Shown: positions 1 to 9,720 of the stretch, in pieces
Layout of the letters: each line of letters opens with the position of its first letter
How positions within the stretch are numbered: position 1 is the first letter of the stretch
DNA from: an uncultured Scytonema sp.
GTDB taxonomy: Bacteria; Cyanobacteriota; Cyanobacteriia; Cyanobacteriales; Nostocaceae
Assembly: GCA_937873135.1 (NCBI GenBank)
Contig: CALMVQ010000362.1
Span: 1-64,000, forward strand
Length of the DNA: 64,000 nt
Reading direction: 5' to 3'
Position numbers and translations under genes: made by a program
Notes under the pieces: model-generated
The model's input: only the letters and a program-made list of their open reading frames with translations
The model's database searches: none
What the model was told of the DNA's origin: nothing

Positions 1-503
1 CCCTTGATTCACTTTTTCCGAGTTTATTCGGTAGGTGCAAGATATAAGCTAACCCAATAAAACTCAATTTCTACCTGTTTAAGAGATTTTTTCTTACGTC
101 GAACTCAAATTAAGTGCATAAATTGATTTCACTGAAACCTATAAGGATATAGATAAAGGGTTTTAGTTTGAGCCGTTGCTTGGCATTACACGCTCCTGTC
201 TTCTAAATTTATTAAAATTACGTGGCTTAAGTCTGAACCTCAGTTTTGAAAATGCTATCACCATTCAAAAACGGAATTAGTATCATATGAGTTTCAATAC
301 TACTTGGTTGAGAAAATAAAGTAGAATGGAACCCTTGAAATATTGTGGTCTCTGATGACCAAAAAGGGCTTAAATGAGCTGTATTGCAAGTTCATTGACT
401 ACTATAAACTCACCCTTAAGAAATAATGTGTGCAGATCCAGTTTCCTTCATTACTCCTATTCACGCACATTTCGTTTACCTTATCAATGCGTAAGTTTTA
501 GAT
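1..503. other. Leader region without a recognised gene
   Basis: I see no convincing coding frame here. The stretch is AT-rich and lies upstream of the Fe-S/FHA gene. Bases 113-140 (AGTGCATAAATTGATTTCAC and onward) closely resemble 52603-52630, a short dispersed repeat listed separately. Any promoter of the downstream gene should lie here, but no clear -35/-10 pair could be chosen. Confidence 0.5.
113..140 (+). repeat. Dispersed 28-bp repeat, copy 1
   Basis: The stretch from AGTGCATAA to CTGAAACCT recurs at 52603-52630 with about four differences. Both copies lie upstream of a gene on the plus strand. It may be a scrap of a mobile element or a shared upstream signal; the sequence does not decide. 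Confidence 0.5.
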
Positions 504-3329
504 ATGATTAGTCAAGTTTCAGAAAAAAAGATGCATTCGATCAGGTGGCAGCTTGCAGTCGGCTGGTTGATATTAATATTCTCATTATTCTACGATCCAA
601 TTTCACCTTGGTTGACATATCCTAGTCATCTCATCAGTCCATTTCATCTTCATCCGGAGAAATACCTTGATCCCACAAATTGCGTCAAAGTACAGGGAAT
701 ATGTCTAACACAACAGCCTTATGCTCTGGGAGCACGCATCTTCTGGGCAATGATAGTGCCCATCAGTATTATAATTTTGCTGGTGTTTGGTCATGAATTT
801 TGGCGGCGGGTTTGTCCATTGTATTTTTTCTCCCAAATTCCAAGAGCATTAGGCATCCAACGCCAGCGTAAAATTGTGAACCCAAGCACGGGTAACATCC
901 GTTATGAATTGGTAGGTATTGAGAAAAAATCTTGGTTGGGACGCAATTACTTATACTTGCAATTTGGTTTACTCTACTTAGGTTTCAATATCCGAATCCT
1001 GTTTGTGAATAGCGATCGCCTAGCGCTGGGCGTTTTCCTGCTATTGACAATCGCTTCTGCCATAGCTGTGGGTTTTCTGTTTAAGGGGAGAAGCTGGTGT
1101 CAGTACTTTTGCCCAATGGCACCTGTACAAATGTTTTACACAGGTCCACGAGGCTTACTCGGAAGCGACGCTCACCTGAAATCAGCACAAAGTATCACCC
1201 AGTCTACCTGTAGGACAGTTGATAGTTCAGGCAAACAAAAGAGTGCTTGTGTCAGTTGTCAATCTCATTGTATCGACATTGACGCAGAGCGCTCTTACTG
1301 GGAGGGCATAACCAGAGCAGACCAAAAGCTAGTTTTCTACGGTTACTTTGGTCTGATGTTAGGATTTTATTTCTTCTACTTTTTGTACTCTGGCAACTGG
1401 GAATACTATTTCTCAGGCGCATGGACTCATGAATCCGGACAGTTACACACTCTCTTCAACCCAGGATTTTACATCTTTTCACGCCCAATTCCCATCCCCA
1501 AATTAGTTGCAGCTCCGCTAACTCTAGCTGTTTTTACTGCTGCTAGCTATTTTGGCTTTGAGCTACTAGAAAAAGCTTATAAAGCTTATCTGCAACGCCA
1601 AAACAAATACATCAACTCAGAACAGGTTCTGCACGTCTTATTTGTCTCATGTACCTTTATATCTTTCAATGTCTTTTTTTTGTTTGGCGGTCGCCCTAAT
1701 CTCAACTTACTACCAAACTGGGCGATCCTAATCTTCAATGCGTTGGTTGCGCTCTTCAGTGGTACATGGCTGTATCAGAGCCTAGAACGGAGCAAAGAGC
1801 GTTATTTCCGTGAAAGTCTAGTAAGTAGTTTGCGTCGGCAGTTGAACAAGCTAGCACTAGACTGGTCAAACTTGTTAGAAGGTCGCTCACTGCAAGACTT
1901 GCTACCAGATGAAGTGTATGTTTTGGGAAAGGTACTGCCTAATTTTCACTCTTCAGATAGAGTACAAGTTTATAAAGGAGTTTTGCTTGAAACCTTAGAA
2001 AAGGGAAATATCCACTCTGCGGAAAGCTTGTTTGTTCTTAACGATATGCGTCACCAATTGAAAGTCACGGACTCAGAGCATGACTCTATTTTGGAGGAAC
2101 TTGGGGTGGAAGATGTTAGCCTACTCGATCCACAAGTTCAACTCAACCGCGAAAACAAGTTGCGGCTTGATAGCTATCAACGTGCCATAGAGTTGCTGTT
2201 GTTGAAATCGCTAGAAAGTGGTATACCCCAGACAGAAATCCTCAATGTCAAGCAAAAGGAAATTCTCACATTGAAAGAGGAATATGCCATTACCATAAAT
2301 GAACATCAGCAACTCTTAGCTTCCATGTTTTATCAAGACGCTTCAGTGCATAAGATAGCTGAAAGCCTCTTAGCGCAGCTGTATTCTTTGGTTATGGGCG
2401 AGCGAATGCTGTGCGCCTTAATGCCCAACCCGCGAGCATCTGTTTGTCTTTTGCTACAACTCACTTTACAGCAGAAGGAAAAACTCATAACTGCTCAGTT
2501 ACTAGGTGTTCTCGAAATGTTGGGAGATTCTCCTGACGCTTTTAAGATTGCAGGTTCAATTAGCTCTGTTGCGCCAAATGCGATCGCACAAATTCTAGAC
2601 TCCAAGGAGGAGTACTCAAAATGGCAAAAGTGTTTAGATCCTAGAGTTATCAGTTCATTACAACAAATACAAGACCAGTTAACTCAGCCTGTGTTATCAT
2701 CAACACAGGTTGAGTATGCTACCATGACTCGTGAGGCAATAATCGATCTCCTGTTCCTCCTCTTACAAGACAATGATCCCCTAGTGCAAGCTGCCAGTCT
2801 TTATGCTCTGCATCAGTTATATCCTTTTATCGGCTTTCAGCAAGCAAGTCAACTACTAGACGTTAGACCCAATAAAAATTGGCTCTTATACAAAACAGCT
2901 CAAAGAATTGTTAGCCAGAATCAGCATCAAAATCAGCCTGTTTATGTACCCACCCTGATTACTCAAGTCAAAGCAATAAAATCTACAAAACGGCTAGTTT
3001 TTCAGCAGATCACAATTCGAGTCGGACGAGGAGATGAGAACGATATCGTGATTTCGGATGATCGCATTGATCCGCAACACGCTATTTTTTCTTTGGATGA
3101 ACAAGGAGTTATTGTTCAAGATTTGGGAAGCAATAAAGGTTTACGCATTGGCCACGATTATATTCGGAATCAGCATAAGCAACTGAACCCGATCGATATT
3201 GTTCGCTTTAGCAGTGGAGATGACTTACTCATTCTTGTACAGTGGAAAATGCAACCCTTGCAAAAAGCGAAAATCAGAGGATGTTTAAGAAGCTTAGAAG
3301 CTGATGTCATACATGAACTTCTTGCATAA
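504..3329 (+). CDS. Membrane Fe-S (NapH/NosR-like) protein with C-terminal FHA domain
   Basis: The 941-residue protein has three parts. The N-terminal ~430 residues carry six to eight hydrophobic helices and cysteine motifs like the polyferredoxin part of NapH/NosR/CcoG proteins: RRVCPLYFF (~100), WCQYFCPM (~200) and CVSCQSHC (~245). This suggests membrane-bound iron-sulphur or redox chemistry. Residues ~430-830 form a soluble helical region, partly HEAT-like (DNDPLVQAASLYALHQLYP). Residues ~835-915 form an FHA domain, recognisable by VGRGDENDIVISD, PQHA and DLGSNKG, which normally binds phosphothreonine peptides. Fusing an FHA reader to a ferredoxin-type membrane module is unusual and suggests phosphorylation-dependent control or docking. 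The cofactor, electron partner and substrate are unknown. The gene stands alone with an ATG start. Confidence 0.75.
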   Translation: MISQVSEKKMHSIRWQLAVGWLILIFSLFYDPISPWLTYPSHLISPFHLHPEKYLDPTNCVKVQGICLTQQPYALGARIFWAMIVPISIIILLVFGHEFWRRVCPLYFFSQIPRALGIQRQRKIVNPSTGNIRYELVGIEKKSWLGRNYLYLQFGLLYLGFNIRILFVNSDRLALGVFLLLTIASAIAVGFLFKGRSWCQYFCPMAPVQMFYTGPRGLLGSDAHLKSAQSITQSTCRTVDSSGKQKSACVSCQSHCIDIDAERSYWEGITRADQKLVFYGYFGLMLGFYFFYFLYSGNWEYYFSGAWTHESGQLHTLFNPGFYIFSRPIPIPKLVAAPLTLAVFTAASYFGFELLEKAYKAYLQRQNKYINSEQVLHVLFVSCTFISFNVFFLFGGRPNLNLLPNWAILIFNALVALFSGTWLYQSLERSKERYFRESLVSSLRRQLNKLALDWSNLLEGRSLQDLLPDEVYVLGKVLPNFHSSDRVQVYKGVLLETLEKGNIHSAESLFVLNDMRHQLKVTDSEHDSILEELGVEDVSLLDPQVQLNRENKLRLDSYQRAIELLLLKSLESGIPQTEILNVKQKEILTLKEEYAITINEHQQLLASMFYQDASVHKIAESLLAQLYSLVMGERMLCALMPNPRASVCLLLQLTLQQKEKLITAQLLGVLEMLGDSPDAFKIAGSISSVAPNAIAQILDSKEEYSKWQKCLDPRVISSLQQIQDQLTQPVLSSTQVEYATMTREAIIDLLFLLLQDNDPLVQAASLYALHQLYPFIGFQQASQLLDVRPNKNWLLYKTAQRIVSQNQHQNQPVYVPTLITQVKAIKSTKRLVFQQITIRVGRGDENDIVISDDRIDPQHAIFSLDEQGVIVQDLGSNKGLRIGHDYIRNQHKQLNPIDIVRFSSGDDLLILVQWKMQPLQKAKIRGCLRSLEADVIHELLA

Positions 3330-3864
3330 CCTACTGGAGTTTAGACTAAAAGTCGGTACTCACTCCCATAACAGTTCAAATGTACTAAAAGGCGAAACTT
3401 GAGTATAGGTATAAAAAAACGAAGGGGAGACTGTGGTTGTTGCAGGCATCCTGGCAACGTTCGCCATAACTCCGGCACGGATGGTCGAGCGCTCCTCATG
3501 TGCGTTGAGCGCTACTGGGGTGTGCACACCATCCACTGCTCTCGGAGGAAAACATGCTTGCTTATTCAGGGGCGATCGCAATTAGGTAGTCAAAACTCTG
3601 GGTTGAGTAGCAAAACATGTTTATTCAGGGGCGATGGCAGGCGGATGGTTAAAACTCCAGTAAAAAAGAAAAAGCGGTCAGCCATGTTGAACTGATCGCA
3701 AATTGGTCAATGCTGATAAAAGGAAAAAAGTACCAGTTTGACTATGACATTAGATAAGCGTAAAACTTTTCCGTTCTGGTGTGTATACGCTCCTGGGTAA
3801 AGCCAAAGAGTAACTGCTCACCGCAATCGAGCTTGACTAATGAAAATGGTGTATATTGACTACT
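3330..3864. other. Non-coding stretch with a short tandem duplication
   Basis: The ORFs listed at 3360-3695 on both strands overlap each other, are short and resemble nothing I recognise, so I treat the region as non-coding. About 50 bases at 3549-3598 (AAAACATGCTTGCTTATTCA and onward) are repeated imperfectly at 3611-3657. The left end of the following IS66-type element probably lies near 3755-3780 but cannot be fixed. Confidence 0.45.
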
Positions 3865-4673
3865 ATGACCCCAACTGCCAAGCTATTAACCGACCCACAA
3901 TTCGCCAGCACCGAAATGATTGAGATGGCAACTGCGGTGTTGACAATAGGGGAGTGGCTAGTCAAACAACAGCAACAATTGAAGAGCGCACAACAGCAGT
4001 TGGAAGAACAACAAAGGCAAATCGAGGCACTACAGAAGGAGAATGAGCAGTTAAAGGACTCGCTGCAAAAGTTGAAAAATCGTTCGTCTGAGAATAGTTC
4101 AGTTACTCCTTGTGCGGATTTAGTCAAGAAACCCAGCGACAAGAGCAAGCGTACTAGAGGCAAAAAACGTGGTCCAAGGTATGACCATCCAGGCAAAACA
4201 CGCAACGGATTTGGAGAACCAGACCGAGTAGAAAAGCTAGAACTCAACAGTTGTCCTGTTTGTGGTGCAGAGGTTGATGTCGTGGAAGATGCGCCCAAAA
4301 AAGTTATCAAGTGGTAGAGTTGGTAGACCAACCTGTAGAAATTAGGGAATACCACCGAGATCAGTATCAGTGTCCAGAGTGTGGATGGTCTGGTTATGCT
4401 CCAATGCCACTAGGAGTAAAAGAAGGATTTAGCTACGGCGTTTGTCTGTGTAGTATAATTGGTTGGCTCGGATATGGTGGTAATCTGACTTGGCGCAAGC
4501 AAAAATACTTTATCGAACATGCTTTGGGTATCCCCATCTCCCAAGGAAGTCTGGCAAAAATGCAGCGCTGGTTTAGCGAAAGCCTAAAACCCAGCTACGA
4601 GCAATGGCTAGCCTATGTAAAACAGCCAGGAGTCAGATGTGTTGATGAAACAACATACTTCTTCCTGGCTTAA
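3865..4673 (+). pseudogene. IS66-family transposase, N-terminal half, frameshifted and truncated
   Basis: The first frame (to 4317) has a glutamine-rich coiled coil (residues ~30-75), a basic linker and a zinc-binding pair CPVCG, as at the start of IS66 TnpC. The second frame (from 4311) continues with CPECGWSGY, ALGIPISQGSLAKMQ and VDETTY, the last being the first catalytic Asp region of the IS66 DDE core. Deleting or adding one base near 4305 would join the frames (KKVI to QVVELVDQPVEI), so this is one gene with a frameshift. It stops at 4673, roughly half of a normal ~500-residue transposase, so the catalytic domain is mostly missing. The ORF track start is a TTG; the ATG at 3865 is more likely. 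Confidence 0.85.
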
Positions 4674-4890
4674 ATGCAATACCCGTGAATGAAATCAATC
4701 GGAGCCAGAAACCCTGGTTATATAAGGGATACAAGTTTTAGGTTCCGACGGCAATTATTAAACCACACAACTGGTTCTATTGGAGACTGGGGCGATCGCG
4801 CCATCATTATTAAGGACTAGCTCAACCAGCCCAATACCATTCTTGACTGACAGTCAGACAGACTGGTGAGGAGCGCTCTCTCACGTTGAT

Positions 4891-5613
4891 TTAATACGAA
4901 TGAGTTTGAAGCCAAGTTGCAATCGAAGGTGTTTTACTTACTATTGAATGTAGCGCATTAAGTTTTGGATATGGCTTAAGCAGTTCTTTTGGGGGTCGGA
5001 ATGGTCCATAAGGCTCTGGTATGTAATACCATGTAGATGGAGTCGTCCAAAGTTTTGCAGTTTCATCCAATGTACATAGAATATCAAGCACTGCTAAGTC
5101 AGCCCATGTTAGTGATGGACCAACAAGAAATGGAGAGCCAGTGTTGCTTCCAATCAGGAACTCAAACCTTCTAAAGTGCATGGGCACAGTTACGGCGAAG
5201 TACTCATTGAGCCGCTCCACTATCACCGACACATCCCTCATTTCCATGATTAATCGGTCATTCTGTACAATGCGGTCAACATAGCATCCATACAAAAGGT
5301 CTAGCAGGTCTCTCCATGCATCAACTACCATGTCCGATATGGCAGCTTGCACACTATCTGATGGGTACAATCCAGCTTCTTTTGCAGCATACCGAGCGAT
5401 GGCGCATGATTGACCTATTATGGTGTCACCAACTTCAAGAGTAGGTAACTGGTCGAAGGGGAGTTCCCCACTGTCCCTTTCCCGTGCATATTCTTGGAAC
5501 GATATTGTTCTATCTTCAAATAGAACACTACCATAAATGAAGATGAGGCGTGGAAGTTCAGCTCTGCCCTTCCCATCATCAAAATATCGTAAGATTGGAC
5601 GCGAATTTGTCAT
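4891..5613 (-). CDS. Glutathione S-transferase, sigma-like
   Basis: The 240-residue protein has an N-terminal thioredoxin-fold domain (RPILRYFDDGKGRAELPRLI, residues ~5-25) with the tyrosine and GRAE pattern of sigma-class GSTs. It also has the glutathione-binding LPTLEVGDTIIGQSCAIARY segment (~55-78) and an all-helical C-terminal domain with a PFLVGPSLTWADLAVLDIL motif (~160-180). It is probably cytosolic and conjugates glutathione to electrophiles or acts as a peroxidase. Sigma-type GSTs are commoner in animals than in bacteria, so its origin deserves a tree. The annotated first codon would be TTG; the ATG three codons in is preferred. It lies alone between transposase remnants. Confidence 0.8.
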   Translation of the reverse strand: MTNSRPILRYFDDGKGRAELPRLIFIYGSVLFEDRTISFQEYARERDSGELPFDQLPTLEVGDTIIGQSCAIARYAAKEAGLYPSDSVQAAISDMVVDAWRDLLDLLYGCYVDRIVQNDRLIMEMRDVSVIVERLNEYFAVTVPMHFRRFEFLIGSNTGSPFLVGPSLTWADLAVLDILCTLDETAKLWTTPSTWYYIPEPYGPFRPPKELLKPYPKLNALHSIVSKTPSIATWLQTHSY

Positions 5614-5720
5614 TGTTAGCAATGATGTAATAGGATGTCTGAAAAGTCGGCAATTGAGTAAAAAAAGCTCTCAGGGAATAAGCTGTTAATTAAGTAAACA
5701 CAACAGCACTACTGAGAGAC

Positions 5721-6002
5721 ATGGGTAAATTATACTCCACCAACCTGACCCAAGACCAATGGGAACTGATTGAACCTTTAATTCCAGCACCATTACCTGG
5801 TGGTCGCCCAAGAGAAGCGAAGATGTGTTCGGTACTTAACGCCATTTTTTATGTTCTGTACGAAGGGTGTCGATGGCGTGCATTACCAAGTGACTTTCCT
5901 AACTGGCAAACAGTTTATACTTACTTTCGTAATTGGCGACTTGATGGAACTTGGGTAAGAATACATGACAGATTACAGGAATGAATGGACGAGAGTGGCA
6001 AA
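5721..6002 (+). pseudogene. IS5-family transposase, N-terminal fragment
   Basis: The 87-residue frame LTQDQWELIEPLIPAPLPGG followed by RPREAK and CRWRALPSDFPNWQTVYTYF is the N-terminal DUF4096-type domain of IS5/IS427 transposases. The frame stops after HDRLQE at 5984, and a shifted frame continues briefly as NEWTRVAKN before homology ends near 6000. The DDE core is gone. Upstream, an inverted pair CTCTCAG/CTGAGAG (about 5671-5717) may belong to the element end. A relative of a different subtype lies at 35.65-36.53 kb. Confidence 0.85.
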
Positions 6003-6375
6003 AAACTCTTTTCTTCTCTACAAAATTCACGCGATACGGCTTAAGCCGTGGCCAAGGGCATCGCATCTAAGAAATATTTGAGCAACTTACATTTGAACAG
6101 GTAATTTCTGTTTCTTCTTACAACTTTATATTGGAAGCCCTATTCTATGCAGCTTCACATTAAATCAGTATTAAATCAATTGCTATTTTTAAGCACCCTT
6201 TTTTTTATCCCAGAGGAAGTCAAATTTTCAATATTTGATTTATTTGTTTTTCTAATTCCTCAAATTAGTGATCGCTCTTGAAGAAAAAAAATTGGCTTAA
6301 TGATTTAATCCCTTGGTGATTTTGTGGGCATTTATATCTTATGTTTTAGATGTAGACAAAATTGTCAAACATCTA
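6003..6375. other. Non-coding stretch with a palindrome
   Basis: No gene seen. Bases 6036-6049 (ACGGCTTAAGCCGT) form a perfect palindrome embedded in a GCGATAC context; a similar GCGATACGCC-GGCGT unit lies at 47704-47720. These are the small palindromic repeats commonly scattered in cyanobacterial genomes. The rest is AT-rich. Confidence 0.5.
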
Positions 6376-6849
6376 CTAATTACGGGTTTTCAAAGTTAGA
6401 AATAGACCAATGAGACACAAAAATATTCCCACCAAATTCACTTTAGAAATGTCTTCTTTTAGTAAAATATTTCCAAGGGGAATAAGAACAACAGTTGCAG
6501 CAACTGTGGAGAAGACTCCGGCAATACTTATCTTCCACCCAGTTCGATAAACTAGTAAAAAACCTAGTTCGACAATAACCAAAGTAATCCCTAAACATGA
6601 GGGCAATAGTAATACATCTTTGATAGAAGAAATCTCTACAGAAATGAGGAAGCAAATAGAAGTACAAATTAGAGCAGCCACAAAGTAAGCTATAGCCAAA
6701 ATGAGAAATGGACTGATTGAGGTCGGTTGCAGCTTCTGAGCTAGCTGGTATAAGACGACTCCCAGAACAGTTATAAACATGGAGTAGATAAATCCAGGCA
6801 ATGTTTGAACCCTGCTTTGTTTGTATTTTTCTAGAGGAGGTACGACCAA
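6376..6849 (-). CDS. Small EamA/DMT-type membrane protein
   Basis: The ~157-residue protein has four to five hydrophobic helices (FIYSMFITVLGVVLYQLAQK, ILAIAYFVAALICTSICF, LGITLVIVELGFLLVY, GVFSTVAATVVLIPLGN, VNLVGIFLCLIGLFLTL). The order and the final NILLKEDISKVNLVGIFL segment resemble one EamA repeat of the drug/metabolite transporter superfamily. Half-size members of this superfamily usually work as dimers. The substrate is unknown. The first codon in the track is TTG (Val-Val-Pro-Pro follows), and the frame stays open upstream, so the N-terminus may be eroded. Confidence 0.55.
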   Translation of the reverse strand: MVVPPLEKYKQSRVQTLPGFIYSMFITVLGVVLYQLAQKLQPTSISPFLILAIAYFVAALICTSICFLISVEISSIKDVLLLPSCLGITLVIVELGFLLVYRTGWKISIAGVFSTVAATVVLIPLGNILLKEDISKVNLVGIFLCLIGLFLTLKTRN

Positions 6850-7079
6850 GATAAAGCGTAAGAATTCAGGAGTCAGAATAGTTAAAGAATCAGGCGAACA
6901 TTTGATGAATTGAATATATCATTATTGGTATATTCCTTACAAATTTTGAATTCTGATTTTTAGGTGCTAAATTCTTACGATAAAGCTTCAAATGAAACTA
7001 TAGCATTTTTTTCAGTCAAATCTTCATGTACACAGATTGCAGACATAGTTGGATAATTTATAGGTTTGTGCTATTAATC

Positions 7080-7960
7080 GACTCAAACAATTTCGCCGCA
7101 TCGCCACTCAAGACGAAAAGCTTGGTGTAAATTACACAGCAATGTTAACGATCGCCTCCATTGTGTTGTGGTTATAGTTTCAAAACACGCCCTAGTGTTG
7201 GTAGCAGATAAATCGAACGAAATTACTGCAATTAAGCGCGTTATTAGAATTATTAGACATTGCCGGATGTATTATTACAATTGATGCAATGGGTACGCAA
7301 ACATGAAGCTCGCGCCTTGGAAGCTTCCCCCGGCAGACTTCACGGCGATTGCATCTCAAATATTTAATGCCAAGGCAGATTATGTGTTAGCACTTGAAGG
7401 TAGTCACCCGACACTTCATGCACAAGTTAAAGACTGGTTTGAGCAACGTTTGCTTCTGGGTTTTGAAGGGATTACCAATAGTTACGACAACCGAGTCGAA
7501 AAAGGTCCAAATCGTATCGAAAAGCGCCAAATTTGGTGTGTTCCCCTCTCTCAACTACTACCTCTACATAATCAAGATTATTGGGTTGGGCTTAAATGTG
7601 TAGTTATGGTTGTGCGGGTGCGACATTTGTGGAATAAAACAACCCGCGAAGTGCAATTTTATCTAACTAGTTTAGAATGCGATGCTCGCTTTCTTAGGAC
7701 AAGTCATCCGCTTCCACTGGGGCGTTGAGAATGGTTTGCATCTTCGTTTGGACGTTACGTTTCATGAAGATGCGTGCCCTTGTCCGTACTGGTCATGCTC
7801 CACAAAATTTGTCGTTGCTGCGTCGAATTGCACTTAACGCTTTACCTTGTTGCAATCGCTGAGAGCGTAGTAATCGTCAAAAATCAAATCGCGCCACTAT
7901 GGATAACAATTATATGTTAACGATTCTTGCCGCTTGTTTATCTCATCATGATGATGCTTC
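7080..7960 (+). pseudogene. ISAs1-family transposase remnant
   Basis: The open piece at 7303-7728 contains FNAKADYVLALEGSHPTLHA, an EKRQIWCVPL segment and VRHLWNKTTREVQFYLTSL, in the order seen in ISAs1/H-repeat transposases (YVLALKGNQ, then R-Y-W, then YYISSL). Upstream, 7190-7300 encodes scraps such as LLELLDIAGCIITIDAMGTQ in other frames. Downstream, 7700-7930 encodes VIRFHWGVENGLHLRLDVTF and LSLLRRIALNAL with several frameshifts. The gene is therefore an old, multiply broken copy. Confidence 0.85.
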
Positions 7961-8029
7961 AAAACCTTCTTGTCAATAGGGTTTGAAATGCGCTTACCCT
8001 GTTCATTCAAGAGGTAAAAGCACACCTAC

Positions 8030-8917
8030 TTACCCCCCAAGCTGTTGTTGAATGTTGAGTACCTGTTGAGATGCTATGATTATAGCTGACAGCTGAGACT
8101 CGCTCAATCCGTTATTGGCAGCCTTTATAATCATCCTGGCTAGTTGCTCTGGCGTTAAGTTTTTGATGCTAATTGCCATTTCCGCGATCGCTGTATCCGA
8201 TGTGTGATAGGAAATAGCAACTTGATTTTCGATGCTTGTTAGTGCCTGTATGGTGTCGTGATGATGTATATCTTCATTATTAGTTGCAATCTGCTTGTTT
8301 TCAAACGCTATAAAAGGCAGTGATTCTTCTGATAATAGCCATCGCGTCTCTGTCTGTGCTTTTTTTTCAGTCAAATCTTCTTGTCTAGACAAAAACGCCG
8401 AAGCTTCATAATGTGTAGGTTCTATAACCTTAACTGCTTCGTCAGATTTAAGCTTTGTTGTTTTTCTGTGTTGAGAGACAATTACCTTAGCCTTAGTATA
8501 GCTGATGTTCTCGCCATTAGAAGCGCGTTCTAGGACTTCAACTCTTGCCTCTTTAGGTGTAGAAGGGGCAGCGATTAGATAGAGAGTTGAAGCAGTGATA
8601 TTTAGATGTGTAAAATTTACGCATTTGAACTGGTCTGCAACCTGCATAAATTTAGTTGCGGCTGATATACTCCAATTAAACTCAAATTCAAGCCAATTTC
8701 TGAAGTTTCCATGTCCTAGATGCTGCTTCACCTCAATTAGCTTCTGTCCAATATCGACAATATCTTGAGAATTACGGCGCATTAGCGTCTTAATTTCGTT
8801 GGTCCGCTGTTGAACAACTCTTCGCGTTTGGGCTTCTAAAAGACCATATTCAAAGTTTAGAGTTTGCTGAGTTGACAACTGGTCTAACAGTGCGGATGGT
8901 AAATCATCATGATTCAT
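8030..8917 (-). CDS. DUF3102-domain protein
   Basis: The 295-residue soluble protein has at residues ~35-100 the pattern DIVDIGQKLIEVKQHLGHGN, then WLEFEFNWSISAATKFMQVA, characteristic of DUF3102 proteins found on cyanobacterial plasmids and mobile DNA. The family resembles ParB/KorB-like or phage accessory DNA-binding proteins, but no function is established that I can name. The C-terminal third is rich in Ala, Ser and Gln, with a predicted helical segment near 255-290. ATG start; no partner gene is adjacent. Its presence fits the mobile-DNA-rich setting. Confidence 0.65.
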   Translation of the reverse strand: MNHDDLPSALLDQLSTQQTLNFEYGLLEAQTRRVVQQRTNEIKTLMRRNSQDIVDIGQKLIEVKQHLGHGNFRNWLEFEFNWSISAATKFMQVADQFKCVNFTHLNITASTLYLIAAPSTPKEARVEVLERASNGENISYTKAKVIVSQHRKTTKLKSDEAVKVIEPTHYEASAFLSRQEDLTEKKAQTETRWLLSEESLPFIAFENKQIATNNEDIHHHDTIQALTSIENQVAISYHTSDTAIAEMAISIKNLTPEQLARMIIKAANNGLSESQLSAIIIASQQVLNIQQQLGG

Positions 8918-9359
8918 ACAGTACTAACTCTGTTTTTTAATGGTGGTAGCATTTTGAGAACTGAAGTTCAGACTCAAGACACATGATTTGATGAAGTTAG
9001 AAGACTACAGAAAGTTTAGTCAAGCGACGGCTAAAACTAAAACCTTTCATCTATATCTGGCTCATATCTATCTATGTATAGGTAGTAGTGAAATAAAGTT
9101 ATTCATTGAGAGCGGTAAAACAACCAAAACTACGTATCAAGTCTTTATCTTTATCTACAGAAACACCTACTTAATAGACAATTCCGGAAATAGTCAAATT
9201 CTTACTATCACTACCTGATAAAGTGCGATCGCCCTCTTCGGTAGGTTGGCACAAGAAAACCTAAATATAGGACTACTATTTGATTTTTGAACAGATACGT
9301 AGGGTGCCCCCGATCTGAATCCTTACGTTTACAAATAGGCTGTTGCATGGCAAAACCCC
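8918..9359. other. Intergenic region, no supported gene
   Basis: The 76-residue ORF at 8988-9218 has no recognisable family, biased composition and no good ribosome binding site, so it is not called. The right end abuts the CHAT gene scrap starting at 9360. Confidence 0.45.
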
Positions 9360-9430
9360 AAGTGTCCTAGCAGGAGGACTATCGCTACCGCCCAAAAACG
9401 AAATGTTTGCACTGCTTCTCAACGTTAAGG
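9360..9430 (+). pseudogene. 71-bp scrap of a CHAT protease gene
   Basis: Bases 9360-9430 encode SVLAGGLSLPPKNEMFALL and match 14798-14865 within the intact CHAT/TPR gene with only a few changes. Homology stops abruptly at AACGTTAAGG, where the IS1-derived repeat begins. This is the relic of a second CHAT gene, or of a duplication of this locus, cut by the repeat unit. Confidence 0.85.
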
Positions 9431-9447
9431 ATAAAGGGTGTTTAAAC

Positions 9448-9631
9448 ATGAACTGTCCGCATTGTGGCTCCACCCATATCCGTAAAACTGGAATGAAAAG
9501 AGGTAGATATAATCACATCTATTGTGATTGTCGTCAGCAATTTATTTAGGATTATGAGCGTTCTAAAACAGAAACCAACGAGAAGACAGCAGGAGTGCCT
9601 TCGTATGTATGTCAATGGCATGGGCTTTAAA
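9448..9631 (+). pseudogene. IS1-family InsA fragment
   Basis: NCPHCGSTHIRKTGMKRG and the following C-x-C-x-QQFI are the C2C2 zinc-finger of InsA, the N-terminal regulator of IS1. A TAG stop follows QQFI at 9547-9549. A shifted frame then continues as QQECLRMYVNGMGFKG, the next InsA segment. The helix-turn-helix part and InsB are absent because an IS5-type end starts at 9632. Confidence 0.8.
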
Positions 9632-9720
9632 GGATGTTTTAAAAGTCGAAACGGGTTAAAAATCATGCGAGTCATCGAACCGTAATAGGTATCATCGCAA
9701 TATAAATAAAAGTCTGTCCT
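9632..9720 (-). pseudogene. IS5-type transposase 3' tail
   Basis: Read on the minus strand, [14 protein letters not shown] followed by a stop matches the last residues of IS5/IS427 transposases; compare [13 protein letters not shown] in the element at 35.65-36.53 kb. The outer end GGATGTTTTAAAAG also matches the outer end of that element (reverse complement at 36509-36525). The upstream part of the transposase is not recognisable. Confidence 0.7.

Noticed and set aside
3360-3695. Overlapping ORFs of 73 and 98 residues
   Set aside because: Opposite-strand overlap, no family, and an internal short duplication; both look like chance frames.
8988-9218. 76-residue ORF as a gene
   Set aside because: Low-complexity composition, no ribosome binding site, no recognisable family.
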